Source: Nocardiopsis terrae
GTDB lineage: Bacteria; Actinomycetota; Actinomycetes; Streptosporangiales; Streptosporangiaceae
Length of the DNA stretch: 64,000 nucleotides
Assembly: GCF_014651695.1 (NCBI RefSeq)
Contig: NZ_BMXJ01000007.1
Span: 326,509-390,508, forward strand
Reading direction: 5' to 3'
The notes beneath the pieces were generated by a model that ran no database searches, was not told where the DNA came from, and saw only the letters and a program-made list of their open reading frames with translations. Of the stretch, positions 41,542 to 50,644 are shown piece after piece. The position numbers and the translations under genes were made by a program. Every line of letters starts with the position of its first letter. The stretch's first letter is position 1.

Positions 41542-42465
41542 ATGTCGCGTTTCACTCTCGCGCAAGTCAAGGAAGAGACCTACAAGGCCAAGGACGCCTG
41601 GTGGACGGTCTTCCTGGTCGACCCGTTGGCGGGTCGGCTGGTGGTCTGGACGGCGAACCGGACCAGCATCACACCGAACCAGCTCACCCTGGGCGCCGGT
41701 GTGCTGGGGCTGCTGTCCGCGATCTGTTTCGCGGCGCCGGTCTGGGCGGGGGCGACCGGTTGGGCGTGGCTGTTGGCCGGGGCGCTGCTGTTCCACCTGA
41801 GCTTCGTCCTGGACTGCATGGACGGCAAGATCGCCCGGCTCAAGGGCACCGGTTCGGTCTTCGGCAGCTGGGTCGACTTCGTCTTCGACCGCATCCGCTT
41901 CTTCGGTTGTGTGATGGCCCTCCTGGTCGGCCAGTGGCTGGTCACGGACAACTCCGCCTATCTGCTCGTCGCTCCCGTGGTGGTCTTCTTCGACCTGCTG
42001 CGCTACCTCAACGGGGCCCAGGTCGCCAAGACCCGCAAGAGCATGAAGCAGACCCTCGCCGCGGCCTCGGGTGAGACCGAGCAACTGCGTGCCGAGGCGC
42101 CCGGCGACGCCGACCCCGAGGACGAGGAGATGGCGGACGCCCCGGCGGGTGCGGACGCCCCCGCGCCCAGGGGCCTCTACCCGCGGGTACGGAACTTCCT
42201 CCTCCGGCACCGGGTGCGCCCGCACCTGTTCAGCGGCATCGAGTTCGAGATGTTCCTGTGCGTGCTGGCGCCCGCGACCGTGCTGGTCTCCTTCTTCACC
42301 CCGCTGAACAGCCTTGTCATCCCGGTGGCGGTCTTCTCCGTTCTCGCGCTGGCCTTCTTCGAGGTGGTGCTGGTGCTGCGCCTGTGGAAGGAGACCCGCC
42401 GCTTCGAGGTGCGCCGTCGCGAACTGGCCGCGGCGGCCCCGGCCGCGGCGGGCGGCGAAAGCTGA
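41542..42465 (+). CDS. CDP-alcohol phosphatidyltransferase family membrane enzyme
   Basis: A 307-residue membrane enzyme with about six hydrophobic segments. The CDP-alcohol signature is complete: DGKIARLKGTGSVFGSWVD then FVFDR, which fits DGx2ARx8Gx3Dx3D. These enzymes join CDP-activated alcohols to a second alcohol, commonly in phospholipid synthesis. An insertion of about 60 residues (acidic, Ala/Pro-rich) sits between helices 4 and 5, and the C-terminus is charged. ATG 41542 follows AGGAG. The product is not predictable. Confidence 0.85.
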   Translation: MSRFTLAQVKEETYKAKDAWWTVFLVDPLAGRLVVWTANRTSITPNQLTLGAGVLGLLSAICFAAPVWAGATGWAWLLAGALLFHLSFVLDCMDGKIARLKGTGSVFGSWVDFVFDRIRFFGCVMALLVGQWLVTDNSAYLLVAPVVVFFDLLRYLNGAQVAKTRKSMKQTLAAASGETEQLRAEAPGDADPEDEEMADAPAGADAPAPRGLYPRVRNFLLRHRVRPHLFSGIEFEMFLCVLAPATVLVSFFTPLNSLVIPVAVFSVLALAFFEVVLVLRLWKETRRFEVRRRELAAAAPAAAGGES

Positions 42466-42472
42466 GCTGACC

Positions 42473-42577
42473 GGGGCGCCGGGGCCCGGCGCCCCGCCGG
42501 GGGCGACGGACCCTGACACGCCGGCCCGGTCCACGGTCCCGACAGGGGGCGGTCCGCGTCGCGCGGACCGCCCCCTT
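42473..42577. terminator. Two hairpins between convergent genes
   Basis: GGGGCGCC (42473-42480) pairs with GGCGCCCC (42488-42495). Further on, GGGGGCGGTCCGCG (42545-42558) pairs perfectly with CGCGGACCGCCCCC (42562-42575), and TT follows. The second is a 14-bp stem with a 3-nt loop and should stop transcription from both sides. Confidence 0.75.
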
Positions 42578-42651
42578 CGCGTTTCCGGGCCCCGCGCCAC
42601 CAGGTTCTCTGTGCCCGTGTGGTGCTCCCGGGGCCCGACCGGCCTCGGCCC

Positions 42652-43971
42652 CTAGACGGAACTCTTCTCCCGCTCAGCCGCCGCCCGCCTGCTGGCGCCG
42701 GTTCCCTTCCCGGCGAGACCCTTCCCGTCCTGGCGCAGGAACCAGGTCGCCTGCGGCTCGACCGCCCACCGCATGCCCGCGCGCACCCACGGGGTACAGA
42801 GCAGCAGGATCAGCGCCAGGGCCAACGACACGGTGACGGACAGGCCCACCGGGCCGGACACCACGTCGTACCAGGGGGTGTTCTTCAACAGGAGGAGGAA
42901 CACCGAGTGGCCCAGGTATATGAACAGGGTGTAGGAGCCCAGCGACGTGTACCAGGTCCGCCGCTTCGGCGTGAGCGCCAGCATCGCGATGGTCATGACC
43001 AGGGCCAGGCCCATGAAGGCCAGCCGGATGCCGATGCTCGGCAGCAGCGGGTCGATGTCACGGTCGGTGAGGCTGGCCCGCCAGAACAGCCAGTCCCGGC
43101 TCAGGCGGTCCGAGATCGGTACCGCCAGGAGCGCGGTCACGCCCATTACCAGCACCGAGCAGAGGCGGACCCACAACCGGTCCAGGCAGGCGAAGTGTTC
43201 GCGGCGCAGGCTCAGCCCCAGCACGAAGAAGGGGAGGAAGCTGACGACGCGTCCCATCGAGAGGATTTCCCCCAGGGAGGAGGTGGCCCCGAACACGGAG
43301 ACGGCCACCGCGATCGCCACCGGCCAGCGGAGCCGCTGCCACACCGGCACGCTCAGGCGCCAGAGGAACAGGGCGACCAGGAACCAAAGGGTCCAGGTCG
43401 GTTGGAGTACCGACAGGGTGTCCGGCAGGCCGCCGCGCTGGACCGTGTAGATGCTCTGGTGCGCGGTCCAGAAGAGGAGATAGGGCACGCCCAGCGACAG
43501 GACCAGCTTCTCCACCCGGTTCGACGAAGCGTCGAAGGACCGGGACAGGTAGCCGCTGATCAGGATGAACGCGGGCATGTGGAAGAAGTAGATCCAGTAG
43601 TAGAGGGCACCGGCGGGCCCGTAGCCGGTGAGCGGTTGGATCGCGTGACCGACGACGACCAGCGCGATGAGGATGAACTTGGCGTTGTCCAGACGGGCGT
43701 CGCGACCCGGCGGCTGTGCTGTCGCCTCGGTCCGGCCTTCGGAGGTCCGGGCGGTCGCGCCGGGCCCGTCATCCCGAGGACGGGGCGCCTGACTGGTTGC
43801 GGATGAGGCCACTGGGGTCTCCGAGGTCGCGGATTTCTGGGGCTTGGACGTCGGTCCGGCGGCCCCCACGTGCGGGGGCGGGGCCGTTTGACCGGGGCGG
43901 GGCCGACAGGCCGAGGATCCGGTGCCGCGTGGCGCGCGAGGGGGCGCCGAGCGTCTCACTTCGGCAAACAC
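42652..43971 (-). CDS. Membrane acyltransferase, acyltransferase family 3
   Basis: A 439-residue protein. The first ~90 residues are disordered and proline/serine-rich. The acyltransferase core begins ARLDNAKFILIALVVVGHAI, with the proposed catalytic His. FFHMPAFILISGYLSR and TLWFLVALFLWRL follow, and about ten membrane segments are visible. It resembles fucose-4-O-acetylase-like members. The GTG at 43971 is the longest start; the long unstructured N-terminus means that a later start is possible. Its target sugar or lipid is unknown. Confidence 0.82.
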   Translation of the reverse strand: MFAEVRRSAPPRAPRGTGSSACRPRPGQTAPPPHVGAAGPTSKPQKSATSETPVASSATSQAPRPRDDGPGATARTSEGRTEATAQPPGRDARLDNAKFILIALVVVGHAIQPLTGYGPAGALYYWIYFFHMPAFILISGYLSRSFDASSNRVEKLVLSLGVPYLLFWTAHQSIYTVQRGGLPDTLSVLQPTWTLWFLVALFLWRLSVPVWQRLRWPVAIAVAVSVFGATSSLGEILSMGRVVSFLPFFVLGLSLRREHFACLDRLWVRLCSVLVMGVTALLAVPISDRLSRDWLFWRASLTDRDIDPLLPSIGIRLAFMGLALVMTIAMLALTPKRRTWYTSLGSYTLFIYLGHSVFLLLLKNTPWYDVVSGPVGLSVTVSLALALILLLCTPWVRAGMRWAVEPQATWFLRQDGKGLAGKGTGASRRAAAEREKSSV

Positions 43972-44265
43972 GGTTCCGTTACATTACTGAGACATGCTGT
44001 GGTATGCCAGTGGTTCGCGCAAATCAGGTGAAAGTCCACGAGGTGCGCTCGGATCCGGGAAGCGGTTCGTGCGCGGGATCGCGGGTCACCGAAGGGGACA
44101 GATGATGGCTTACCGTGTTCAGACCATAACCCACGGGTCCCACTGCGGGGCACCCCCGCACGAACACGGCGGTGTGAACCGTCTGCGGTCGCGCCGATAG
44201 GCTGCCCCAGGCGGCTGCCCCCTTTCAGCCCTTTCAGTGCCCGCCAGTCGAGAACGAAGAAGGCG
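43972..44265. other. Divergent intergenic region
   Basis: About 294 bp between an acyltransferase and the M20 gene. The left part (43975-44130) is noticeably richer in A/T. I see no clear palindrome, RNA gene or small gene. Confidence 0.4.
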
Positions 44266-46137
44266 GTGGAAACCGTGCCGCACGCGGTGGATCCCAACCG
44301 TGCAGCCCAGCACGGGAGCGTGGTCATGCGACTCCTCGACGAGCTCTTCCCGCTCGTCGAGGGGGTCTACGTCGACCTGCACAAGAACCCGGAGCTCTCC
44401 CACTCCGAACAGCGCACCGCCAGCGTTGTCGCGGAATGGTTGAACCGAACCGGCTACGAGGTCCACAAGGGCGTCGGAGGCACCGGCGTGGTCGGTATCC
44501 TCCGCAACGGCCCCGGTCCCACGGTGATGCTCCGCGCGGACATGGACGCCCTCCCCCTGGAGGAGAAGACCGGGCTGCCCTACGCCAGCACGGCGCGCGC
44601 CCTGGACGCCGACGGCGCCGAAGTCCCCGTCATGCACGCCTGCGGCCACGACGCGCACACCGCGTGCCTGGTCGGGGTCGCCGACCTGCTCTCGGAGACA
44701 CGCGAGGAGTGGGCGGGAACCGTCATGGTGGTGGCCCAGCCGGGCGAGGAAACCCTCGACGGCGCCCAGCGGATGATCGACGACGGCCTGTTCGACCGCT
44801 TCGGCCGTCCCGACGTCGTCCTCGGTCAGCACCTGGGCCCGCAGCCCGCCGGACTCATCTCCCACCGGGCCGGGATCATCCTCGGCTCCTCCAGCTCCTA
44901 CCGGGTGCGGATCTTCGGCGAGGGCGGCCACGCCTCCCAGCCGCACACCACCGTCGACCCGGTGCTCATCGCCGCGAACATCGTCACCCGGCTGCAGGGC
45001 GTCGTCTCGCGCGAGATCAGCCCGAGCGAGATGGCCGTGCTCACGGTCGGCAGGATCCAGGCGGGCACCAAGGCCAACATCATCCCGGACGAGGCGTACC
45101 TGGAGATCAACACCAGGGCCCTCAACGACAACGTCGCGGCCCAACTGGAACAGGCCATCGAACGCGTCGTGCGTGCCGAGGCCGCGGCCTCCGGCGCCGG
45201 CCGCGAACCGCAGGTCGAGCGCTTCCAGGGCAGCGGGGTCACCCACAACGACCCCGCCAGCACCGCCGACGTGGCCGCGGCCCACCACGCGTACTTCGGC
45301 GACGAGTACGTCATCCACCTGCCGGACCCGTCCCCGTCGACCGAAGACTTCTGCCGCTACGGTCTGCCCGACGACCCGCAGCCCATCCCCTACGTGTTCT
45401 GGTTCGTCGGCGCCACCCCGCACGACGTCTGGGAGTCGGCGCCCGGCGACACGCCCTACGAGAAGATGGGCAACGTCCCGAGCAACCACTCGCCGTTCTT
45501 CTCACCCGACCGCGAGCCCACACTGCGGGCGGGGCTCGCCGCGCTGACCGTCGCCGCCCTCTCCTACCTGGGCAGCGACAACCCACAGCCCTCCGCCCTG
45601 GACCAGGCCTCCGCCGCCCCGACGGGCTCCGCCTTCCCCGGCCCGGCACCCGCCGGGACCGCGGACCCGCGCGGTCACACCGACCCGGGTGCGAGCTTCG
45701 ACGGTTTCGACGGTTCCGACCGCCCGCTGGACACACCGCCGCAGACGGAGGCTCCCGCACCGTTCGACCCGCTCTCGGACCCCCTGACCGGTCCGCGCCC
45801 CTCGGAGCCGGGATTCTCGGACAGGGCCAACGACGCCTACGACAGCGCGTTCCTGGCTTCCTCCTGGCCGGAGGACCCCGCCAAGTCCACCCACGACACC
45901 GACATGGACTCGGTGATGGGGGCACAGGACCAGGAAATTCGCGACGAGTGGCGCAGTGAGAAGGCCGAGGAGTCGACCCTGTCCGCGGACATGGCCTCGA
46001 TCCTGGACGAGGACGAGACGCCCGGGCCGCCCGCGGGACCCTCCTACGGTGGGCCTCCGCCCACGGGCAGCGCGCACAACGCCCCGCCGCCCCCCGGCCC
46101 CGACGACGACCTGCCCGACTCCCAGTACCGGCTCTGA
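44266..46137 (+). CDS. M20-family amidohydrolase/peptidase with long disordered tail
   Basis: A 623-residue protein. Residues ~15-435 form an M20D-type metal-dependent amidohydrolase: RADMDALPLEEKTGLPYAS, the zinc motif HACGHDAHTACLVG, the catalytic Glu region QPGEETLDGAQRMI, and the dimerisation/lid domain with GGHASQPHTTVDP. The family normally ends near here. Another ~185 residues are Pro/Asp/Ser-rich and disordered, ending DDLPDSQYRL. GTG 44266 is preceded by GAAGGCG. Substrates of the group are N-acyl amino acids and related amides; the exact one is unknown. Confidence 0.85.
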   Translation: METVPHAVDPNRAAQHGSVVMRLLDELFPLVEGVYVDLHKNPELSHSEQRTASVVAEWLNRTGYEVHKGVGGTGVVGILRNGPGPTVMLRADMDALPLEEKTGLPYASTARALDADGAEVPVMHACGHDAHTACLVGVADLLSETREEWAGTVMVVAQPGEETLDGAQRMIDDGLFDRFGRPDVVLGQHLGPQPAGLISHRAGIILGSSSSYRVRIFGEGGHASQPHTTVDPVLIAANIVTRLQGVVSREISPSEMAVLTVGRIQAGTKANIIPDEAYLEINTRALNDNVAAQLEQAIERVVRAEAAASGAGREPQVERFQGSGVTHNDPASTADVAAAHHAYFGDEYVIHLPDPSPSTEDFCRYGLPDDPQPIPYVFWFVGATPHDVWESAPGDTPYEKMGNVPSNHSPFFSPDREPTLRAGLAALTVAALSYLGSDNPQPSALDQASAAPTGSAFPGPAPAGTADPRGHTDPGASFDGFDGSDRPLDTPPQTEAPAPFDPLSDPLTGPRPSEPGFSDRANDAYDSAFLASSWPEDPAKSTHDTDMDSVMGAQDQEIRDEWRSEKAEESTLSADMASILDEDETPGPPAGPSYGGPPPTGSAHNAPPPPGPDDDLPDSQYRL

Positions 46138-46142
46138 CCGAA

Positions 46143-46180
46143 CGTGGGGGTCGTCCCGTGCCAATGGGGTGACCCCCACG
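46143..46180 (+). promoter_or_regulatory. Hairpin overlapping the translation start of the M48 gene
   Basis: CGTGGGGGTC (46143-46152) and GACCCCCACG (46171-46180) are perfect inverted copies around an 18-nt loop. The ribosome site GGGGTGA (46167-46173) sits at the loop/stem edge and the GTG start begins at 46180. Folding could limit initiation. Confidence 0.5.
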
Positions 46181-46947
46181 TGCGCCGCACCCTGCGGCAC
46201 CGCCGGGAGAACACCCTTCTGGTCGGTTGTGTCGCCGTCACGGTGCTGGCGGTCGTGGGCGCCGTCAGCCGGGCCCTGTCCGGCGACCCCAACGAGCCGC
46301 TGCTGCTCCTCAGCATCCCCGCGCTGGTCTACTTCGTGCGCGGCCAGCTCTACGCCCGCCAACGGGTCAACGGGGTGCGCATCACCGAAGCCCAGTTCCC
46401 GGAGGCGCACCGGATGGTCGCCGAAGCCGCCGCGCACTTCGGGATGAGGCGGGCCCCGGAGGCCTACATCGTCCTGGGCAACGGCGTCATCAACGCCTTC
46501 GCCTCCGGGCACGGTTTCCGCCGGTACGTGGCCATCCACAGCGACCTGTTCGAGGTGGGCGGCCGACTGGGCGACCCCGACGCCCTACGGTTCGTCATCG
46601 GCCACGAGGTCGGCCACATCGCCGCGGGACACACCTCGTTCTGGCGGCAGTTCGGCATATCCATCGCCCAGGTGATCCCGGGGGTGGGCAGCACACTGGG
46701 ACGCGCCCAGGAGTACACCGCCGACAACCACGCCTACGACTTCTGCCCCGAGGGCGTGCAGGGGATGCGCGTACTGGCCGCGGGCAAGTACCTCTACCCG
46801 GCCGTGGACTTCGACGACATCGCCGCGCGCGCCCACACCGACACCGGTTTCTTCGTGCTGCTGGTCAACCTCCTGTCCAGCCACCCCGTCAACACCTTCC
46901 GGTTCGCGGCCCTGGCCGACCGCACCCGACCGGGGCGGGTCCTGTGA
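46180..46947 (+). CDS. M48-family membrane metallopeptidase
   Basis: A 255-residue zinc peptidase with one or two N-terminal membrane segments (about residues 15-50). It has the zinc motif HEVGHIAAGH and a downstream glutamate in GRAQEYTADNHAY, the usual third ligand. HtpX-like enzymes of this type remove damaged membrane proteins. I chose GTG 46180 because GGGGTGA lies upstream; a longer frame from GTG 46144 runs through the hairpin. It lies 42 bp after the M20 gene on the same strand and may be co-transcribed with it. Confidence 0.82.
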   Translation: MRRTLRHRRENTLLVGCVAVTVLAVVGAVSRALSGDPNEPLLLLSIPALVYFVRGQLYARQRVNGVRITEAQFPEAHRMVAEAAAHFGMRRAPEAYIVLGNGVINAFASGHGFRRYVAIHSDLFEVGGRLGDPDALRFVIGHEVGHIAAGHTSFWRQFGISIAQVIPGVGSTLGRAQEYTADNHAYDFCPEGVQGMRVLAAGKYLYPAVDFDDIAARAHTDTGFFVLLVNLLSSHPVNTFRFAALADRTRPGRVL

Positions 46948-47041
46948 GGGGCGGGGAGCGCTGTCCGCTGCTTCCGGAACCGCTATATCCGCGGTCGGGG
47001 CGGGTCTCACCAACCTCCATGGTCAGTACAGCCAGGCACAG

Positions 47042-49213
47042 CTAGGCCGTGCCGCGGGCCCTGGCCCTCCGGTGCCCCACGTGTTCAGGCAGCCGCTCGT
47101 GGCGCAGGTAGTCGCGGGTGAACACCCCGGTCCCGTGCGAAACGGACCGCAGTTCGACGGCGTAGCGCACGATCTCCAGTTCGGGCACCTCCGCGCGGAT
47201 CACGATCCGGCCGCCCGCCACCGTCTCGGTGCCCACCACCCGGCCGCGCCGGGCCGAGAGGTCGCTCAGGACCGCGCCCAGGAAGGCGTCGTCAACCTCC
47301 ACGGCCACGGTGTCCACCGGCTCCAGGACGGCCAGCTCCGAGGCTGAGGCGGCGTCGCGCAGCGCGAGCCGACCGGCCTTCTGGAAGGCCATGTCGGAGG
47401 AGTCCACCGAGTGCGCCCTGCCGTCGTACAGGGTGACGCGCAGGTCCACCAGCGGGTACCCGTCATCCACTCCGTCGGCCATCTGGGCACGGATCCCCTT
47501 CTCCACCGAGGGGACGTACTGGCGGGGGACCACACCGCCGACGACCCGGTCGACGAACTCCAGGCCGGCCCCGGACTCCAACGGCTCCACCCTGATCCGG
47601 CACACCCCGAACTCGCCGTGTCCGCCGCTCTGCTTGACGTTGCGGCCCGTCCCCTGGCCGGGGACGGTGAAGGTCTCCCGCAGCGGGATCCTGACCTCCT
47701 CGGTCCGCACCCGCACCCCGTAGCGGTGCTCCAGGCGGTCCAGCGCCGCGTCCAGGTGAGCCTCTCCCAGGCTCCACAGGACCATCTGGTGGGTCTCCGG
47801 GTTGACCCGGACCCGCAGTGACGGGTCCTCCGCGACGACTCGGGAGACCGCGTGGGAGAGCTTGTCCTCGTCGGAGGCGGAGGCCGCGGAGACGGCCACC
47901 GGCAGCATCGGGTCGGGAAACCGCCAGGGCGACACCCGGAGCGGGAGTTCGGGCGCGGACAGGGTGTCGCCGGTCCGTGCGGCGGGCAGCTTCGACACCA
48001 GGCACAGATCTCCGGCGATCACCTCACCGACCGGGCTGGTCCGGCGGCCGAGCGGCACCGACAGCGAACCCAACCGCTCGTCCTCGCCGGTCCGGTCGAG
48101 TTCCTCGGCATTGCCCAGCCCCGTGCGAACCCCGTGGCCGTGCAGGTGGACGCCGGCGTCGGGGGCCAGCGTCCCGGAGAAGACCCGCACCAGGCTGATC
48201 CGGCCCACGTAGGGGTCGCTGGTGGTGCTGAGGACCTCGGCGACCAGCGGCCCGTCCGGATCGCAGGACAGGCCCCCGACGGGCCGCCCGTCGGGCCGGG
48301 CCACCGGAGGGAACGGACGCCGGGTCGGGTCCGGGCAGGAGAGCGGGAGTTCGCGGAGCAGCTCACGCACGCCCACGCCCCGGGTCGGGCTGGTCGCCAG
48401 CACCGGGTGGAAGCCGCCCGCGGCCACCGCCTTCTTGAGGTCCTCGATGAGCAGGTCGGGGTCGAGCTCGCCGCCCGCCATGTAGCGGTCCATGAGGGCC
48501 TCGTCCTCGCTCTCGGTGATGACCTCCTCGATGAGGGTCTCCCGCAGCGGCCCGGCCTGTCCGCGCAGCCACTCGGGTGCCGGGCACGAAGAAGGGGCGG
48601 TTCCCGGCCCGCCCCCGTCGGAGTAGTCGTAGTAGCGCTCCGAGACCAGGCCCCAGAGCCCCACCAGTTCGCGTTGGTCGCCCGACCCCTCCACAGCGGG
48701 CACGTAGGCGGCGTGCACCCCGGGTCCGAAGGCCTCCTGGCACTGTCCGACCACCTCGTCGAAATCGGCCCGGGGGTGGTCGACCTTGGTGACGGCCACG
48801 GCGCGGGGCATCCCCACGGCGGCGCACTCCTCCCACAGCATCCGGGTGCGTCCGTCCACCCCGTCCAGGGCGGAGACCACGAACAGGGCGGCGTCGGCGC
48901 CGCGCAGCCCCGCGCGCATCGCCCCGACGAAGTCGGCGTAACCGGGGGTGTCCAGCAGGTTGACCTTGACGTCGCCGACCATGACCGGGTTGACGGTCAG
49001 GTGCACGGATCGCCTCTGGCGGATCTCGACCTCGTCGTGGTCGCTGACGGTGGTGCCCTCCTCCACGCTGCCGGGGCGTTTGATCTCCCCGGCGGCGTGG
49101 AGCAGCGCCTCGACCAGGGTCGTCTTTCCGGCACCGGTCGGTCCGACCAGCGCGACGTTGCGGATGTTCTGGGGCCTGTCGGCCCCGGGCACGGTTACGG
49201 CTCGGTCTACCAT
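47042..49213 (-). CDS. EF-G-like translational GTPase (EF-G2 type)
   Basis: A 723-residue GTPase with the EF-G domain order. G1 is GPTGAGKT (24-31), G3 is DTPGYADF, and G4 is TKVD. Domain II follows, then EF-G domains III-V with GEAHLDAALDRLEHRYGV and QSGGHGEFGVCRIRVEPL. Actinobacteria carry such EF-G2 proteins besides the essential FusA; their cellular role is not settled. ATG 49213 starts MVDRAVTV; the frame continues to 49315 but without a ribosome site. It is divergent from the CPBP gene by 181 bp. Confidence 0.9.
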   Translation of the reverse strand: MVDRAVTVPGADRPQNIRNVALVGPTGAGKTTLVEALLHAAGEIKRPGSVEEGTTVSDHDEVEIRQRRSVHLTVNPVMVGDVKVNLLDTPGYADFVGAMRAGLRGADAALFVVSALDGVDGRTRMLWEECAAVGMPRAVAVTKVDHPRADFDEVVGQCQEAFGPGVHAAYVPAVEGSGDQRELVGLWGLVSERYYDYSDGGGPGTAPSSCPAPEWLRGQAGPLRETLIEEVITESEDEALMDRYMAGGELDPDLLIEDLKKAVAAGGFHPVLATSPTRGVGVRELLRELPLSCPDPTRRPFPPVARPDGRPVGGLSCDPDGPLVAEVLSTTSDPYVGRISLVRVFSGTLAPDAGVHLHGHGVRTGLGNAEELDRTGEDERLGSLSVPLGRRTSPVGEVIAGDLCLVSKLPAARTGDTLSAPELPLRVSPWRFPDPMLPVAVSAASASDEDKLSHAVSRVVAEDPSLRVRVNPETHQMVLWSLGEAHLDAALDRLEHRYGVRVRTEEVRIPLRETFTVPGQGTGRNVKQSGGHGEFGVCRIRVEPLESGAGLEFVDRVVGGVVPRQYVPSVEKGIRAQMADGVDDGYPLVDLRVTLYDGRAHSVDSSDMAFQKAGRLALRDAASASELAVLEPVDTVAVEVDDAFLGAVLSDLSARRGRVVGTETVAGGRIVIRAEVPELEIVRYAVELRSVSHGTGVFTRDYLRHERLPEHVGHRRARARGTA

Positions 49214-49394
49214 CCCTGCTACCCAGCCCTTCGGGGTCCGAGCGGTGGTCGACCAGGACCACCGAAAGTGTGACCTGTGACACTGTCTACGGTCGCCTGT
49301 CCCGGGCCCGACCACAAGAGGTCATCGGTCGGACATCGTCGGAGGGCACCATCTGAGTGCCTATGAACCGACTTGTTCTTCTAGGCTGTTGCCC

Positions 49395-50642
49395 GTGCCA
49401 TGGTCGGAGAGTCTTCCTCAATTCAGTCTCGCCGGGACCCTTCTGACGGTCCTGCTGCTGTTCTTCGCGGCGTTCGGCGAGCCCCTGCTCGGACGCCGCG
49501 CGTTCACGTGGCTGTCCCACCGCCGGGACGGCGACGAGCGCGCCCTCGGGCTGCTGTACGCCGTCACGATGGCTGTCCACGTCCTGTGGGGCCTGCTGGT
49601 CCTCGTGGTCCTGCTGCTGTCGCCCGAGCTGAACCTGGTCGACCTGGGACTGCGCACCCCGGACGCGTTCGCTCCGGTCGTGGGCGCCGCAGCCGGCGGG
49701 CTCCTCGCACTGGCCGTGTTCTGGGTGCTGGTCAACGGCCTGCCCGCCAGGGACCGCATCCCCTTCCTGGACAGGCTGCCCGGACGCGGTGCGGCCAAGG
49801 GGACCGAGGCCGGGCAGGGCCGGTCGGGCCGCCGCGGACGCCGCGCGAGCGGTCACCGGGGGCGCCGGGGCTCGGGCAGGCCGACGAGCCTGCCCGAGCC
49901 CGGCCACCAGCAGTACCTCCTGCTGCCGCGCACCCGCAGGGAGCAGGGCCTGGCCGCGGGTATGGCGGTCACCGGGGGCGTGTTCGGCGAACTCCTCTAC
50001 CGGGGCCTGTTCATCACCCTCGTCGCCAGCATGGGCGCCCCGCTCTGGTCCGCAGCCGTGCTGTCGATCCTGCTCTTCTCCGCCGCCCACGCCTACCAGG
50101 GCTGGTGGGGCCTGCTCAGCGCGGGCTTCTCCGGAACCCTGTTCACCGTCCTCTACCTGGGTACGGGGAGCCTGGTCGTCCCGGTCCTCGTCCACGTGGC
50201 CCTGAACCTGCGCTCGGTGGCCTTCCCGCCCGTCTCGGAACACCGGGCTCCGGAGGGCGCCGCCCACCACGACGACCATGACGACGACGGCTCCTACGAG
50301 GACGACCGCCACGACGACGGGTACGGGTACGACGGGTACGGGTCCGATGAGCAGGGGTACGGCCGGACCGGAGAGTTCGAGGCGGTCGGGCCCGGGGAGG
50401 AACCGCCGGGGGTATCCGCGCCGTACCAGCAGGCCCCGTCCACCGGCACACCCGCGTTCGGGACGCCGGCCTTCGGGACGCCCGCTCCTCAACAGCAGGC
50501 CCCGCGGCCCTACCCGCCGGCGCCGCCCGCAGGGCCCTCGGGCCAGTACCCGCCGGCGCCGCCCGCGTACGGTTCCGGCGATCCCCGGCACCACCGGTCC
50601 GAAGGCGACACACCGGGGCCGGGCGTCCCCTACCGGAACTGA
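49395..50642 (+). CDS. CPBP-family intramembrane protease-like protein
   Basis: A protein of about 415 residues with seven or eight membrane segments. The family motifs are GELLYRG (normally EExxxR; the first Glu is Gly here), FSAAHAYQG and HVALN, so one of four usual catalytic-site residues differs. After residue ~285 comes a tail rich in Asp/Gly/Tyr (DDYGYDGYG-like) and then Pro/Ala repeats (GTPAFGTPAFGTPA). Neither part looks folded. The start is uncertain: GTG 49395 or TTG 49389. Confidence 0.72.
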   Translation: MPWSESLPQFSLAGTLLTVLLLFFAAFGEPLLGRRAFTWLSHRRDGDERALGLLYAVTMAVHVLWGLLVLVVLLLSPELNLVDLGLRTPDAFAPVVGAAAGGLLALAVFWVLVNGLPARDRIPFLDRLPGRGAAKGTEAGQGRSGRRGRRASGHRGRRGSGRPTSLPEPGHQQYLLLPRTRREQGLAAGMAVTGGVFGELLYRGLFITLVASMGAPLWSAAVLSILLFSAAHAYQGWWGLLSAGFSGTLFTVLYLGTGSLVVPVLVHVALNLRSVAFPPVSEHRAPEGAAHHDDHDDDGSYEDDRHDDGYGYDGYGSDEQGYGRTGEFEAVGPGEEPPGVSAPYQQAPSTGTPAFGTPAFGTPAPQQQAPRPYPPAPPAGPSGQYPPAPPAYGSGDPRHHRSEGDTPGPGVPYRN

Positions 50643-50644
50643 TC

